DNA from: Tamlana sp. 2_MG-2023
GTDB taxonomy: Bacteria; Bacteroidota; Bacteroidia; Flavobacteriales; Flavobacteriaceae
Length of the DNA: 64,000 bases
Reading direction: 5' to 3'
NCBI RefSeq assembly: GCF_030548465.1
Contig: NZ_JAUOSF010000003.1
Location: 310,001-374,000, forward strand
The position numbers and the translations under genes are program-made. Of this stretch, positions 33,663 to 41,747 are shown in pieces (positions within the stretch are counted from its first letter, which is position 1; the number at the start of each line of letters is the position of its first letter). The notes beneath the pieces were generated by a model. That model was not told the origin of the DNA, made no database searches, and saw nothing but the letters and a program-made list of their open reading frames with translations.

Positions 33663-35294
33663 ATGATTTCAGTAGATAATTTAGCAGTAGAATTTAGTGG
33701 ACATACTTTGTTTAGCGACGTCTCATTTACCATCAACGCTAACGATAAAATTGCATTAATGGGGAAGAATGGTGCCGGTAAATCCACTATGATGAAAATT
33801 ATAGCTGGTGTGCAAAGTGGTACTAAAGGACATGTGCGATTTCCAAAGGACGCTGTTATTGCTTATTTGCCTCAACATTTATTAACTGAAGATAATGCGA
33901 CTGTTTTCGATGAAGCGTCTAAAGCCTTTAGTCATGTTTATGAGATGCGCCATGAAATGGACGACCTGAATAAGCAATTAGAAACACGTACCGATTACGA
34001 GTCTGATGCTTACATGAAACTTATTGAGCGTGTTTCAGATTTAGGCGAAACCTTTTATGCTTTAGAAGATGTTAATTATGATGCTGAAGTTGAAAAGGCT
34101 TTAAAAGGTTTAGGTTTTAAGCAAGAAGATTTTACCAGATTAACGAGTGAGTTTAGTGGCGGATGGCGAATGCGTATCGAGCTGGCTAAAATTTTATTAC
34201 AAAAGCCTGATTTAATTCTTTTAGATGAGCCTACCAATCATATAGATATAGAGTCCGTGATTTGGTTAGAAGATTTTTTACTGAATAAAGCCAATGCGGT
34301 AGTCGTGATTTCACACGATAAAGCCTTTATCGATAATATTACTAATAGGACGATTGAAGTTACTATGGGGCGTATTTATGATTACAAAGCGAACTACTCA
34401 CATTATTTACAACTACGTGAAGACCGTAGAGCGCACCAAATAAAGGCTTACGAAGAACAGCAAAAATTCATTGCCGATAATATGGCGTTCATTGAGCGTT
34501 TTAAAGGCACTTACTCGAAAACCAATCAAGTGAATTCGCGCGAGCGTATGCTTGAAAAGTTAGAGATTATTGAAGTGGATGATGTTGATACGTCTGCATT
34601 AAAACTCCGTTTTCCTAAAACACAACGTTCGGGTGATTATCCGGTTATCGTAAAAGAGGTTTCTAAATCTTATGATGAACACGTCGTGTTTAAAAACGCT
34701 AGTATGTCTATAGCGCGTGGTGAAAAGGTATGTTTTGTTGGAAGAAATGGTGAAGGGAAATCAACCATGATTAAAGCCATTCTAGGTCAGATTGATGTTG
34801 ATGGTGAATGTGCTTTAGGGCATAATGTGCAAGTTGGGTATTTTGCACAAAACCAAGCTGCTTTATTAGATGAAGAATTAACGATTTTTCAAACGGTTGA
34901 TGAAGTCGCGCAAGGTGATGTAAGAAAGCAGATAAAAAATATTCTTGGACGCTTTATGTTTAAAGGTGATGCGATTGATAAAAAAGTAGGAGTGCTTTCA
35001 GGTGGAGAAAAAACCAGGTTGGCCATGGTAAAATTATTACTAGAGCCTGTAAACTTGCTTATTCTCGATGAGCCTACCAATCACCTAGATTTAAAATCGA
35101 AAGATGTTTTAAAGGAAGCTTTATTAGAATTTGATGGTACTTTGGTTTTAGTATCGCACGATAGAGATTTCCTTCAGGGACTATCTAATAAGGTGTTCGA
35201 ATTTAAAGACCAACGCGTTATTGAACATTTCGAAACGATTGATGATTTCTTAGTTAGAAATAGAATTGAGAGTTTGAAGGCTATAGATTTGTAG
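33663..35294 (+). CDS. ABC-F family ATPase (translation factor type)
   Basis: A 543-residue soluble protein with two ABC domains and no membrane spans. Walker A motifs are GKNGAGKST (34-42) and GRNGEGKST; signature motifs are SGGWRMR and SGGEKTR; both Walker B segments end in LDEPTNHxD. The interdomain linker (about 240-310) is charged, as in ABC-F proteins that reach into the ribosomal E site. It is closest to the YbiT-like subgroup. Its role is probably relief of ribosome stalling; drug resistance is possible but not supported by context. Confidence 0.93.
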   Translation: MISVDNLAVEFSGHTLFSDVSFTINANDKIALMGKNGAGKSTMMKIIAGVQSGTKGHVRFPKDAVIAYLPQHLLTEDNATVFDEASKAFSHVYEMRHEMDDLNKQLETRTDYESDAYMKLIERVSDLGETFYALEDVNYDAEVEKALKGLGFKQEDFTRLTSEFSGGWRMRIELAKILLQKPDLILLDEPTNHIDIESVIWLEDFLLNKANAVVVISHDKAFIDNITNRTIEVTMGRIYDYKANYSHYLQLREDRRAHQIKAYEEQQKFIADNMAFIERFKGTYSKTNQVNSRERMLEKLEIIEVDDVDTSALKLRFPKTQRSGDYPVIVKEVSKSYDEHVVFKNASMSIARGEKVCFVGRNGEGKSTMIKAILGQIDVDGECALGHNVQVGYFAQNQAALLDEELTIFQTVDEVAQGDVRKQIKNILGRFMFKGDAIDKKVGVLSGGEKTRLAMVKLLLEPVNLLILDEPTNHLDLKSKDVLKEALLEFDGTLVLVSHDRDFLQGLSNKVFEFKDQRVIEHFETIDDFLVRNRIESLKAIDL

Positions 35295-35309
35295 TTGTAC
35301 AGCGTTACG

Positions 35310-35560
35310 GATAATATTACGCGGAGATATACAGAGGTTTCGCAGAGCTTCACAAAGTTGTATTTTTTGACACGAATTTCACGAATTATCACGAATTTTT
35401 GCGTATCGAATTTGGGCAAATCAGTGAAATCTGTGTCTGAAATAAATATCCAAGAGCTTGGCGTATTAGTAGTTGATATTTCTCTGTGAGTCTCAGCGAA
35501 ACTACTCAGCGTAACTCTGTGAAATCTCTGCGAATCTCCGTGTAACAATATAGCATTACA
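35310..35560. repeat. Dispersed intergenic repeat (CTGTG/CACGAATT family)
   Basis: The gap 35295-35590 has no convincing gene. It contains tandem CACGAATT units (35371-35398) and strings of CTCTGTGA / CTCAGCG / CTCTGCGAATCTCCGTG words in both orientations. The left and right halves are roughly inverted. A shorter relative is at 39479-39525. Open frames here are shadows of the repeat. Confidence 0.6.
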
Positions 35561-35590
35561 ATAATAAATTCAATACCATGTTATAGCATT

Positions 35591-36760
35591 ATGAGAATTT
35601 TCATCGCTTTTGTTTTTCTACTGAATAGCCTCAGTGTCTCATCGCAGATGACCTCAGGATTTAATGTAGAGGAAGCCGTCACAGCTATTGCTTTTTGTAA
35701 TAGTTTTAATTTTAAGCAGCAGTTTCAGAGCAATGAAGCCATAATTCCTAAGGGTTTTCAGCTACGTCATACTTCAGATATCTTGAGTATGGACAATAAA
35801 TTTGAAGTTTATCAGAATGATTCTATTGGTGTTATAAATTTTCGTGGTTCAACAGCAAAATTGATTAGTTGGGTAGAAAACTGTTATTCGGCCATGATTC
35901 CCGCAAGCGGAAGTATCATGCTGAATGAGCAATCTTATGACTATAAATTTGCGGAAGATGAGATGGCAGCCGTTCATGCAGGTTATGCTTTAACAGTAGT
36001 TATAATTTCTGAAGAATTAAAAGAACAGATTAACGCCCTTAACGATAATGGTATTCATCACATTATAATCACAGGACATAGCCAGGGTGGCGCTTTGGCA
36101 ACCTTAACACGGGCTTTTCTCGAGAATCTCCCATCAGGTGTTTTGTCTGAAAACAATCGCTATAAAACCTACGCCTTTGCACAACCCATGTCTGGAAACA
36201 AGGAATTCGCCCAAGAGTACGATGTTAGGTATAGCGAATCAGGAACCAGTTACTCCATAGTAAACCCTAAAGATCCGGTGCCTTATATGCCTTTTAATTA
36301 TGAAGAGGCCCAATTAGTGACTAAAGAAAAGGTGGTGTCTTGGCTCTTAGGAACTAGAGAATTTAGTCCTAAAAAGCTTGGGCAAGATGCCTTTATTCGC
36401 TTGTTTGAAGGCGGTTTAACAAAATACATTAATAATAGTAATGCTTTAATTAATAAGATTCTAGATTTTAAATTCGGAAGTATTGCTATGCCAGAGTTTG
36501 TAGCTGATATTAATTACTTTCCCACGGGTGAGCGCAAGGAATTGCCAAAATTCGAGTACCCTAAAATTGAAGTTGATGTCACGGGGTTCACCGAAGAAGA
36601 GCTAGAGGATTTAGTTCAAGACGAAAACAGAAGATGGTATAAAAAGGAAACGAAGTTTTTTCAACATAAACCTTATAATTACTACGTTGGGGTTTTAAAA
36701 AAATGGAAGTATTTGGCTTATTACGACTTAAAAAACAAGTATTTGCCGGGCGATTTGTGA
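35591..36760 (+). CDS. Exported lipase (class 3-like alpha/beta hydrolase)
   Basis: A 389-residue protein with a signal peptide (about 1-19, SVSSQ) and a lipase elbow GHSQGGA with the nucleophile Ser164. The following segment (FAQPMSGNKEFAQ) and NPKDPVPYMP, with the likely catalytic Asp, match fungal-type class 3 lipases. The catalytic His is not certain by eye. It would hydrolyse esters or acylglycerols outside the inner membrane. It is a single gene in a repeat-rich gap, with no operon partner. Confidence 0.82.
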   Translation: MRIFIAFVFLLNSLSVSSQMTSGFNVEEAVTAIAFCNSFNFKQQFQSNEAIIPKGFQLRHTSDILSMDNKFEVYQNDSIGVINFRGSTAKLISWVENCYSAMIPASGSIMLNEQSYDYKFAEDEMAAVHAGYALTVVIISEELKEQINALNDNGIHHIIITGHSQGGALATLTRAFLENLPSGVLSENNRYKTYAFAQPMSGNKEFAQEYDVRYSESGTSYSIVNPKDPVPYMPFNYEEAQLVTKEKVVSWLLGTREFSPKKLGQDAFIRLFEGGLTKYINNSNALINKILDFKFGSIAMPEFVADINYFPTGERKELPKFEYPKIEVDVTGFTEEELEDLVQDENRRWYKKETKFFQHKPYNYYVGVLKKWKYLAYYDLKNKYLPGDL

Positions 36761-36857
36761 TCCTCTTATTTTTAAGTTTTATGCTTCTTAATGGTCTTTT
36801 TATAGATTAAAACACGAAATTATTAAGTAAGCAACTGTTAATCAATTTTTTATAATT

Positions 36858-36888
36858 ATTGTAAGCTGTTGTTTTTTGACTAAATTTG
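36858..36888 (+). promoter_or_regulatory. Promoter of the YgiQ gene (TTG-N19-TAAATTTG)
   Basis: TTG at 36859-36861 and TAAATTTG at 36881-36888 have the exact 19-base spacing of the Bacteroidota promoter. The start codon at 36896 is only 7 bp beyond the box, so the transcript would begin at or almost at the start codon. Confidence 0.75.
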
Positions 36889-36895
36889 CAGCGCT

Positions 36896-38848
36896 ATGCA
36901 AGAATTACAACTTTCAGATTGGTTACCTACCACAAACAAAGAGGTGAAAATACGCGGCTGGGATGCGCTAGACGTGATACTATTTAGCGGAGATGCCTAT
37001 GTGGATCATCCATCGTTTGGTCCTGCGGTTATTGGCCGTATTTTAGAAAGTTACGGACTCCGAGTAGCGGTGGTGCCACAACCTAATGTGAACGATAATC
37101 TTCAGGATTTTGTGAAAATGGGTGCGCCAAAATTATTTTTCGCCGTTACAGGTGGTTGTATGGACCCTATGATTAGCAACTACAACGCTAATAAAAAACG
37201 TCGTGATAAAGATGCTTATACACCTAATGGTGATATTGGTTTTAGACCTGATTACGCGACGACCGTATATTCGAAAATTTTAAAGGAAAAATGGCCAGAT
37301 GTTCCTGTGTTAATTGGAGGGATAGAAGCATCACTTCGACGTGTAACCCATTACGATTATTGGAGTAATAAATTGATGCCTTCTATTTTAGAAACATCAA
37401 AAGCTGATATGTTGGTTTACGGTATGGGTGAACAACCTTTACGTGAAGTGGTGCGTTTAATGCAAAAAGGGGTGCCTTTTAGTAGTATCAATACTATTAA
37501 GCAAACGGCTGTTTTGGTAGATTCAGATGAAAAAATTCCGAAGAATAGTAACTGGGAAGATGTTGAAATACAATCACACGAAACCTGTTTAAAGGATAAA
37601 AAAGCTTATGCTTCCAACTTTAAAACGATAGAGCAAGAGAGTAATAAGTTGGCAGCACGCCGTATTTTTCAGAAGATAGGTGATAAGACCTTGATGATTA
37701 ATCCGCCGTACCCAACCATGACAGAAGATGAAATTGACGCATCTTTTGAATTGCCTTATACGCGATTACCACATCCTAAATACAATAAACGCGGACCGAT
37801 TCCGGCCTTTGAAATGATTAAGTTTTCTATAAACATCCACCGTGGTTGTTTTGGAGGCTGTAGTTTCTGCACGATTTCGGCACACCAAGGTAAATTTATT
37901 GCTTCTAGAAGTCAGGAATCTGTACTTCGTGAAGTGGATAAAGTGGCTAATATGCCTGATTTTAAAGGCTATTTATCTGATATAGGCGGGCCAAGTGCCA
38001 ACATGTATAAAATGCAAGGTAAGGTACAATCCATTTGTGATAAATGTGTAGCACCTTCTTGTATTTCGCCGGTAATTTGTAGCAATTTAGATACATCGCA
38101 TAAGCCGTTAACGGAATTGTATCAAGCGGTTGATAGTCACCCGAAAATTAAAAAATCTTTTATAGGAAGTGGTATCCGACATGATATGTTGGTGCCTGAG
38201 TTTAATAAAAATGCCGATCCGAAAGAATTAGATGCTTACACGGAAGAAGTGATGACTAAGCATATTTCTGGACGCTTAAAAGTGGCACCAGAACATACTA
38301 GTGATCCTGTTCTAAAATTGATGCGTAAACCTTCTTTTAGATATTTTCACATGTTTAAAGAACGTTTTGATAAGATTAATATTAAGAATAAGTTGAAGCT
38401 TCAGCTTATTCCCTATTTCATATCTAATCATCCAGCTTGTGAAGCTGAAGACATGGCAAACTTAGCTGCTGAAACCAAAGATATGGGCTTTCAGTTGGAA
38501 CAGGTTCAAGGGTTTACACCAACGCCTATGACAGTGGCTACCGTAATTTATTATAGTGGTTATCATCCGTATACGCTTAAAAAAGTAAAAACACCTATTT
38601 CTGCTAAAGAAAAAGAAGAGCAACATCGTTTTTTCTTCTGGTATAAGGATGAAAATAAAGCTTGGATAAAAAACACCTTAAATAAATTAGGGCGTCAGGA
38701 TTTGTTAAAAGTTTTACTTCCAGAGAATGATAAATGGCGTAAAAACAAGCCAAAAGGCGATGCCAAGCATACTTTTGATGATGCTATTCCTTTTAATCAG
38801 CGCAAGAATAAAGCGAAGTTTAAGTCTAAGAAGAAGCGACGTAAATAA
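36896..38848 (+). CDS. ygiQ: YgiQ family radical SAM protein
   Basis: A 650-residue protein. The N-terminal UPF0313 domain has the GDAYVDHPSFGPAVIGR segment. The radical SAM core has the CX3CX2C cluster motif at Cys318, Cys322 and Cys325 (RGCFGGCSFC). The C-terminal tail is long and basic (KFKSKKKRRK). The start at 36896 is supported by the WDALDVILFSGDAY region starting soon after. The enzyme's substrate is not known in the family. Confidence 0.92.
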   Translation: MQELQLSDWLPTTNKEVKIRGWDALDVILFSGDAYVDHPSFGPAVIGRILESYGLRVAVVPQPNVNDNLQDFVKMGAPKLFFAVTGGCMDPMISNYNANKKRRDKDAYTPNGDIGFRPDYATTVYSKILKEKWPDVPVLIGGIEASLRRVTHYDYWSNKLMPSILETSKADMLVYGMGEQPLREVVRLMQKGVPFSSINTIKQTAVLVDSDEKIPKNSNWEDVEIQSHETCLKDKKAYASNFKTIEQESNKLAARRIFQKIGDKTLMINPPYPTMTEDEIDASFELPYTRLPHPKYNKRGPIPAFEMIKFSINIHRGCFGGCSFCTISAHQGKFIASRSQESVLREVDKVANMPDFKGYLSDIGGPSANMYKMQGKVQSICDKCVAPSCISPVICSNLDTSHKPLTELYQAVDSHPKIKKSFIGSGIRHDMLVPEFNKNADPKELDAYTEEVMTKHISGRLKVAPEHTSDPVLKLMRKPSFRYFHMFKERFDKINIKNKLKLQLIPYFISNHPACEAEDMANLAAETKDMGFQLEQVQGFTPTPMTVATVIYYSGYHPYTLKKVKTPISAKEKEEQHRFFFWYKDENKAWIKNTLNKLGRQDLLKVLLPENDKWRKNKPKGDAKHTFDDAIPFNQRKNKAKFKSKKKRRK

Positions 38849-38903
38849 TTTTTTCATTTCCAAGAGTATTTAATTTCGATTTTCTTTAATTCAGTATATT
38901 TAG

Positions 38904-38943
38904 TTATGCCTCATAAAATTATTTGTAAATTTATGAGGCATAA
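38904..38943 (+). terminator. Terminator after ygiQ
   Basis: A perfect 14-bp stem (TTATGCCTCATAAA/TTTATGAGGCATAA) with a 12-base loop is followed by a short T run. It lies 55 bp after ygiQ and just before the hemerythrin gene. Confidence 0.75.
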
Positions 38944-38982
38944 TTTTATGTTGAAATCAAATCTTTTTAAAAGTAAATTCCA

Positions 38983-39444
38983 ATGGAAAATAAACCACAA
39001 AAACGTCATCAAGCATTACAACCTTTAAGCAGAGAGCATCATCACGGATTGCTTTTATGTTGGAAAATTAGAACCGGTTTTAGTAAGGGTATTGCTCCAG
39101 ACCGTATAAAAACCTATGCTGATTGGTTTTTTAAAAACCATTTGATTCCTCATTTTGAAATAGAAGAAAAGTATGTTTTCTCGCTACTTGAAGATGGTCA
39201 TGAGTTAAAAGAAAAAGCCTTAGAAGATCATAAAAACATTATCGAATTATTCTCTAAACAAGACGATGTGACTCATACTTTGCATGAAATAGAAACCACG
39301 GTGAATGACCATATTCGATTTGAAGAGCGTGTATTATTTCCGGAAATTCAAAAAGTAGCGACCGAAGCACAGTTTGCTGAAATTGAGGCGATTCATCAAG
39401 ATCATGATTTTGTTGATAATCTCGCTGATGAGTTTTGGAAATAA
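38983..39444 (+). CDS. Hemerythrin-domain protein
   Basis: A 153-residue four-helix protein with the spaced His and acidic ligands of the hemerythrin HHE family: LSREHHHGLLL, HLIPHFEIEE, EDHKNIIEL, VNDHIRFEE and HQDHDFVDN. Such domains bind a non-heme di-iron centre for oxygen, NO or redox sensing. No other domain is present. Next to it is a repeat-type gap (39445-39678). Confidence 0.9.
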   Translation: MENKPQKRHQALQPLSREHHHGLLLCWKIRTGFSKGIAPDRIKTYADWFFKNHLIPHFEIEEKYVFSLLEDGHELKEKALEDHKNIIELFSKQDDVTHTLHEIETTVNDHIRFEERVLFPEIQKVATEAQFAEIEAIHQDHDFVDNLADEFWK

Positions 39445-39478
39445 TTTTATAAGTGAATATTGGTAAAATCTGTGGTTA

Positions 39479-39525
39479 AAATTTTTCTCAGCGTAACTCC
39501 GTGTAGTCTTCTGTGAATTTTAGGA
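39479..39525. repeat. Short copy of the CTCCGTG/CTGTGAA dispersed repeat
   Basis: Words CTCAGCGTAACTCCGTGTAG and TTCTGTGAATTTTAGG match those at 35482-35546. The rest of the 39445-39678 gap shows nothing else. Confidence 0.45.
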
Positions 39526-39678
39526 AATTCAAAATATCTAGAATTAAAAAGACCTCGCTTCAAGTCCAAATAGCAAATGGAAGAAGCAAGGTCATATCTT
39601 AAAAAGATTAATAGCGGCGCTAAATTAATGTTTTTTCTCACATACACCTATAATCTTATTTAAAGTTATTAACAAATG

Positions 39679-40812
39679 TTAATTATATCTTACCTTCCTT
39701 AGTATTCGTAAGGTTTCTTTATAGAGTCTGTAAGTGTCTTGGTCGTAGTTTTTTATGTAAAACTTAGCTTCTGTAAGCTTGTTGATGGCATTCTCAAAGT
39801 TGTTGAGGTAACAAATGAGATAGGTTTCTGGTAGATTTTTTAAATCAATTTCTTCAGCAGGTGTTAGTGATAAGCCTTTTTTAAGTTTATTTATAATCGA
39901 ATTATTCGTGTTATAAATATGGTGAAGAATTTTTTTATCGAATATTGGAGGCTCAAAGAGTAAAGCGGTTTCTATGCTATATTGGGCATTGTCTTCAAAC
40001 TTAATAAGTGTTTCTTCTAATGGGTAATATCTATTGGTGCCATGGAGGCCTAAATTCACATATTCTATAATTTTAAATTGATTGTCGTTTATTTTGATAG
40101 AGACTTCATCCAAAGCAGAAAAAAACAAACGTACCCTTTCATTGATAAGCTCAATATCAACACGAGAATAATAGATTTCATCTTTCACTAATTTTTTTTG
40201 TCCAGCCCAACAAACCACAAAATACTCCTTAAAAACTTTGTATTGGGCGTTGTAATCTATGCGACTATTCATAAAGTCGAAAACACCGTCTAAAGTGTGT
40301 TCTATATTATTTTGAGCGTTGTTTTCAATGGCAGAAACAATTTTAGAATTCACATCTTTAATTTCGATGTCGAATACCTTAGGCATGCTCATGCTACCAT
40401 CTCTAAAAAAGACAGAGCCCCCGTAATATTTCCAAATGTTTTTTCTTAACGAAGTAATTTTATCATTAGGTCTAATGGTTACTAAACCAACGACTCTGTT
40501 GTTTGGTAAATGCGGAAAAGGAATATTCTCGTATTGAACAATTGGTGGGTTCGTTAAATAGGCATTGATGAGGTTTTGAATTTTGCTATCATCAAAAAAA
40601 TCGACACCAATAATCGTGTTGTCATCATCTTCAACACCAATAACTATAAATGAATTGTTTTTCGGATTACTATTGGAAAGCGCACAAACATGCTTTAAAA
40701 ACTTTGCCTTTCCTTCTTTCTGCCCAATATTAATTTTACGTTTTTTGTCGTAAAAACTATTTTCGTCATTATGCGCTAAAAGGTGTTTTATAAGTAAGCG
40801 TTTGTTAATCAT
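39679..40812 (-). CDS. AlbA_2 (Schlafen-like) domain protein
   Basis: A 377-residue protein whose N-terminal half (about 15-165) has the AlbA_2 pattern: KEGKAKFLKHVCALSNSNPKNNSFIVIGVEDDDNTIIGVD (split here) and a later FFRDGSMSMP. The C-terminal half (about 180-377) is charged, helical and unassigned. AlbA_2 proteins occur in transcription regulators and in defence or nuclease settings (Schlafen fold). No defence partner lies nearby, so the role is open. A TTCCGCGAAAGCG repeat lies just before the start. Confidence 0.78.
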   Translation of the reverse strand: MINKRLLIKHLLAHNDENSFYDKKRKINIGQKEGKAKFLKHVCALSNSNPKNNSFIVIGVEDDDNTIIGVDFFDDSKIQNLINAYLTNPPIVQYENIPFPHLPNNRVVGLVTIRPNDKITSLRKNIWKYYGGSVFFRDGSMSMPKVFDIEIKDVNSKIVSAIENNAQNNIEHTLDGVFDFMNSRIDYNAQYKVFKEYFVVCWAGQKKLVKDEIYYSRVDIELINERVRLFFSALDEVSIKINDNQFKIIEYVNLGLHGTNRYYPLEETLIKFEDNAQYSIETALLFEPPIFDKKILHHIYNTNNSIINKLKKGLSLTPAEEIDLKNLPETYLICYLNNFENAINKLTEAKFYIKNYDQDTYRLYKETLRILRKVRYN

Positions 40813-40820
40813 AGCTTATA

Positions 40821-40838
40821 TTTCCGCGAAAGCGAAAA
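40821..40838. repeat. TTTCCGCGAAAGCG repeat, copy 1
   Basis: One of four copies in the window; it lies just upstream of the AlbA_2 gene start. Confidence 0.75.
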
Positions 40839-40854
40839 TCTCATCATTATAGAT

Positions 40855-41607
40855 TTATAATTCTTTTTGAACGGTGGTACTGTTGGCTTGGGCGGTTGGA
40901 AACACTAGTAAATCGGCAATGTTTACATGCGCTGGTCGGGACACAGCAAAATAAATTATCTCAGCAATATCCTTGGCTTCTAAGGCTTTGAAACCTTTGT
41001 AAACAGAGTCTGCAACAGGATCGCCTTTAAACCGTACTTTTGAGAATTCCGTTTCTACCATGCCTGGGTTTATAGCGGTAACTTTTATTCCGTAAGGGTT
41101 TAAGTCTAACCGCATACCTTCCGTGATGGCTAAAACGGCATGTTTACTCGCGCAATACACGTTGCCTTTTGGGTAAACTTCCTTTCCTGCCGATGAGCCG
41201 ATGTTTATAATATGTCCCGAATGTCTTTCGGTCATTTGCGGAATAATAGCCTTGCTCACATAAAGTAAACCCTTTACATTAATGTCTATCATGGTGTCCC
41301 AATCGTCAATATCACCATCTTGAATTGGGTCTAAGCCATGGGCATTGCCAGCATTATTAATTAAAATATCGATGTTTTTGAAAGCTTCAGGTAGCGATTC
41401 AATGGCTTTGAAAGTTTTGTTTTTTTTACGAATGTCAAAATTTAGAGTATGAACTACCGTTAGTTTTTCTAAAGCTGCTTTAATGGTGTTTAGGCGCTCG
41501 ACACGTCTGCCACAAAGAATTAAATGAATGCCTTGTTTTGCGAATTCATACGCAGTGGCTTCTCCAATGCCGCTAGTGGCTCCTGTTATAAGGGCGATTT
41601 TAGTCAT
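40855..41607 (-). CDS. Short-chain dehydrogenase/reductase
   Basis: A 250-residue classical SDR. The Rossmann motif TGATSGIGEA is at the N-terminus, NNAG follows, and the catalytic YxxxK is in VYCASKHA with the upstream Ser in GSSAG. The C-terminal tail matches the YdfG-type oxidoreductases, probably NADP-dependent. The substrate cannot be told. It is on the same strand as the AlbA_2 gene, 42 bp upstream of it. Confidence 0.92.
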   Translation of the reverse strand: MTKIALITGATSGIGEATAYEFAKQGIHLILCGRRVERLNTIKAALEKLTVVHTLNFDIRKKNKTFKAIESLPEAFKNIDILINNAGNAHGLDPIQDGDIDDWDTMIDINVKGLLYVSKAIIPQMTERHSGHIINIGSSAGKEVYPKGNVYCASKHAVLAITEGMRLDLNPYGIKVTAINPGMVETEFSKVRFKGDPVADSVYKGFKALEAKDIAEIIYFAVSRPAHVNIADLLVFPTAQANSTTVQKEL

Positions 41608-41747
41608 GATTTTGTAATTCTCAATTCTCTTTAAAAATACCTAAATAAGATAGATTTCAGATAAATATGTCATTATTATTTAATCAAAAAAGTGGTCTTG
41701 AAGGATTTTAATTACTTTTGTAATATTGAGCGTATTAACCTACTTGT

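Noticed and set aside
35295-35590. Open frames of 64 and 124 residues after the ABC-F gene
   Set aside because: They are made of the dispersed repeat words and of the antisense of the gene end.
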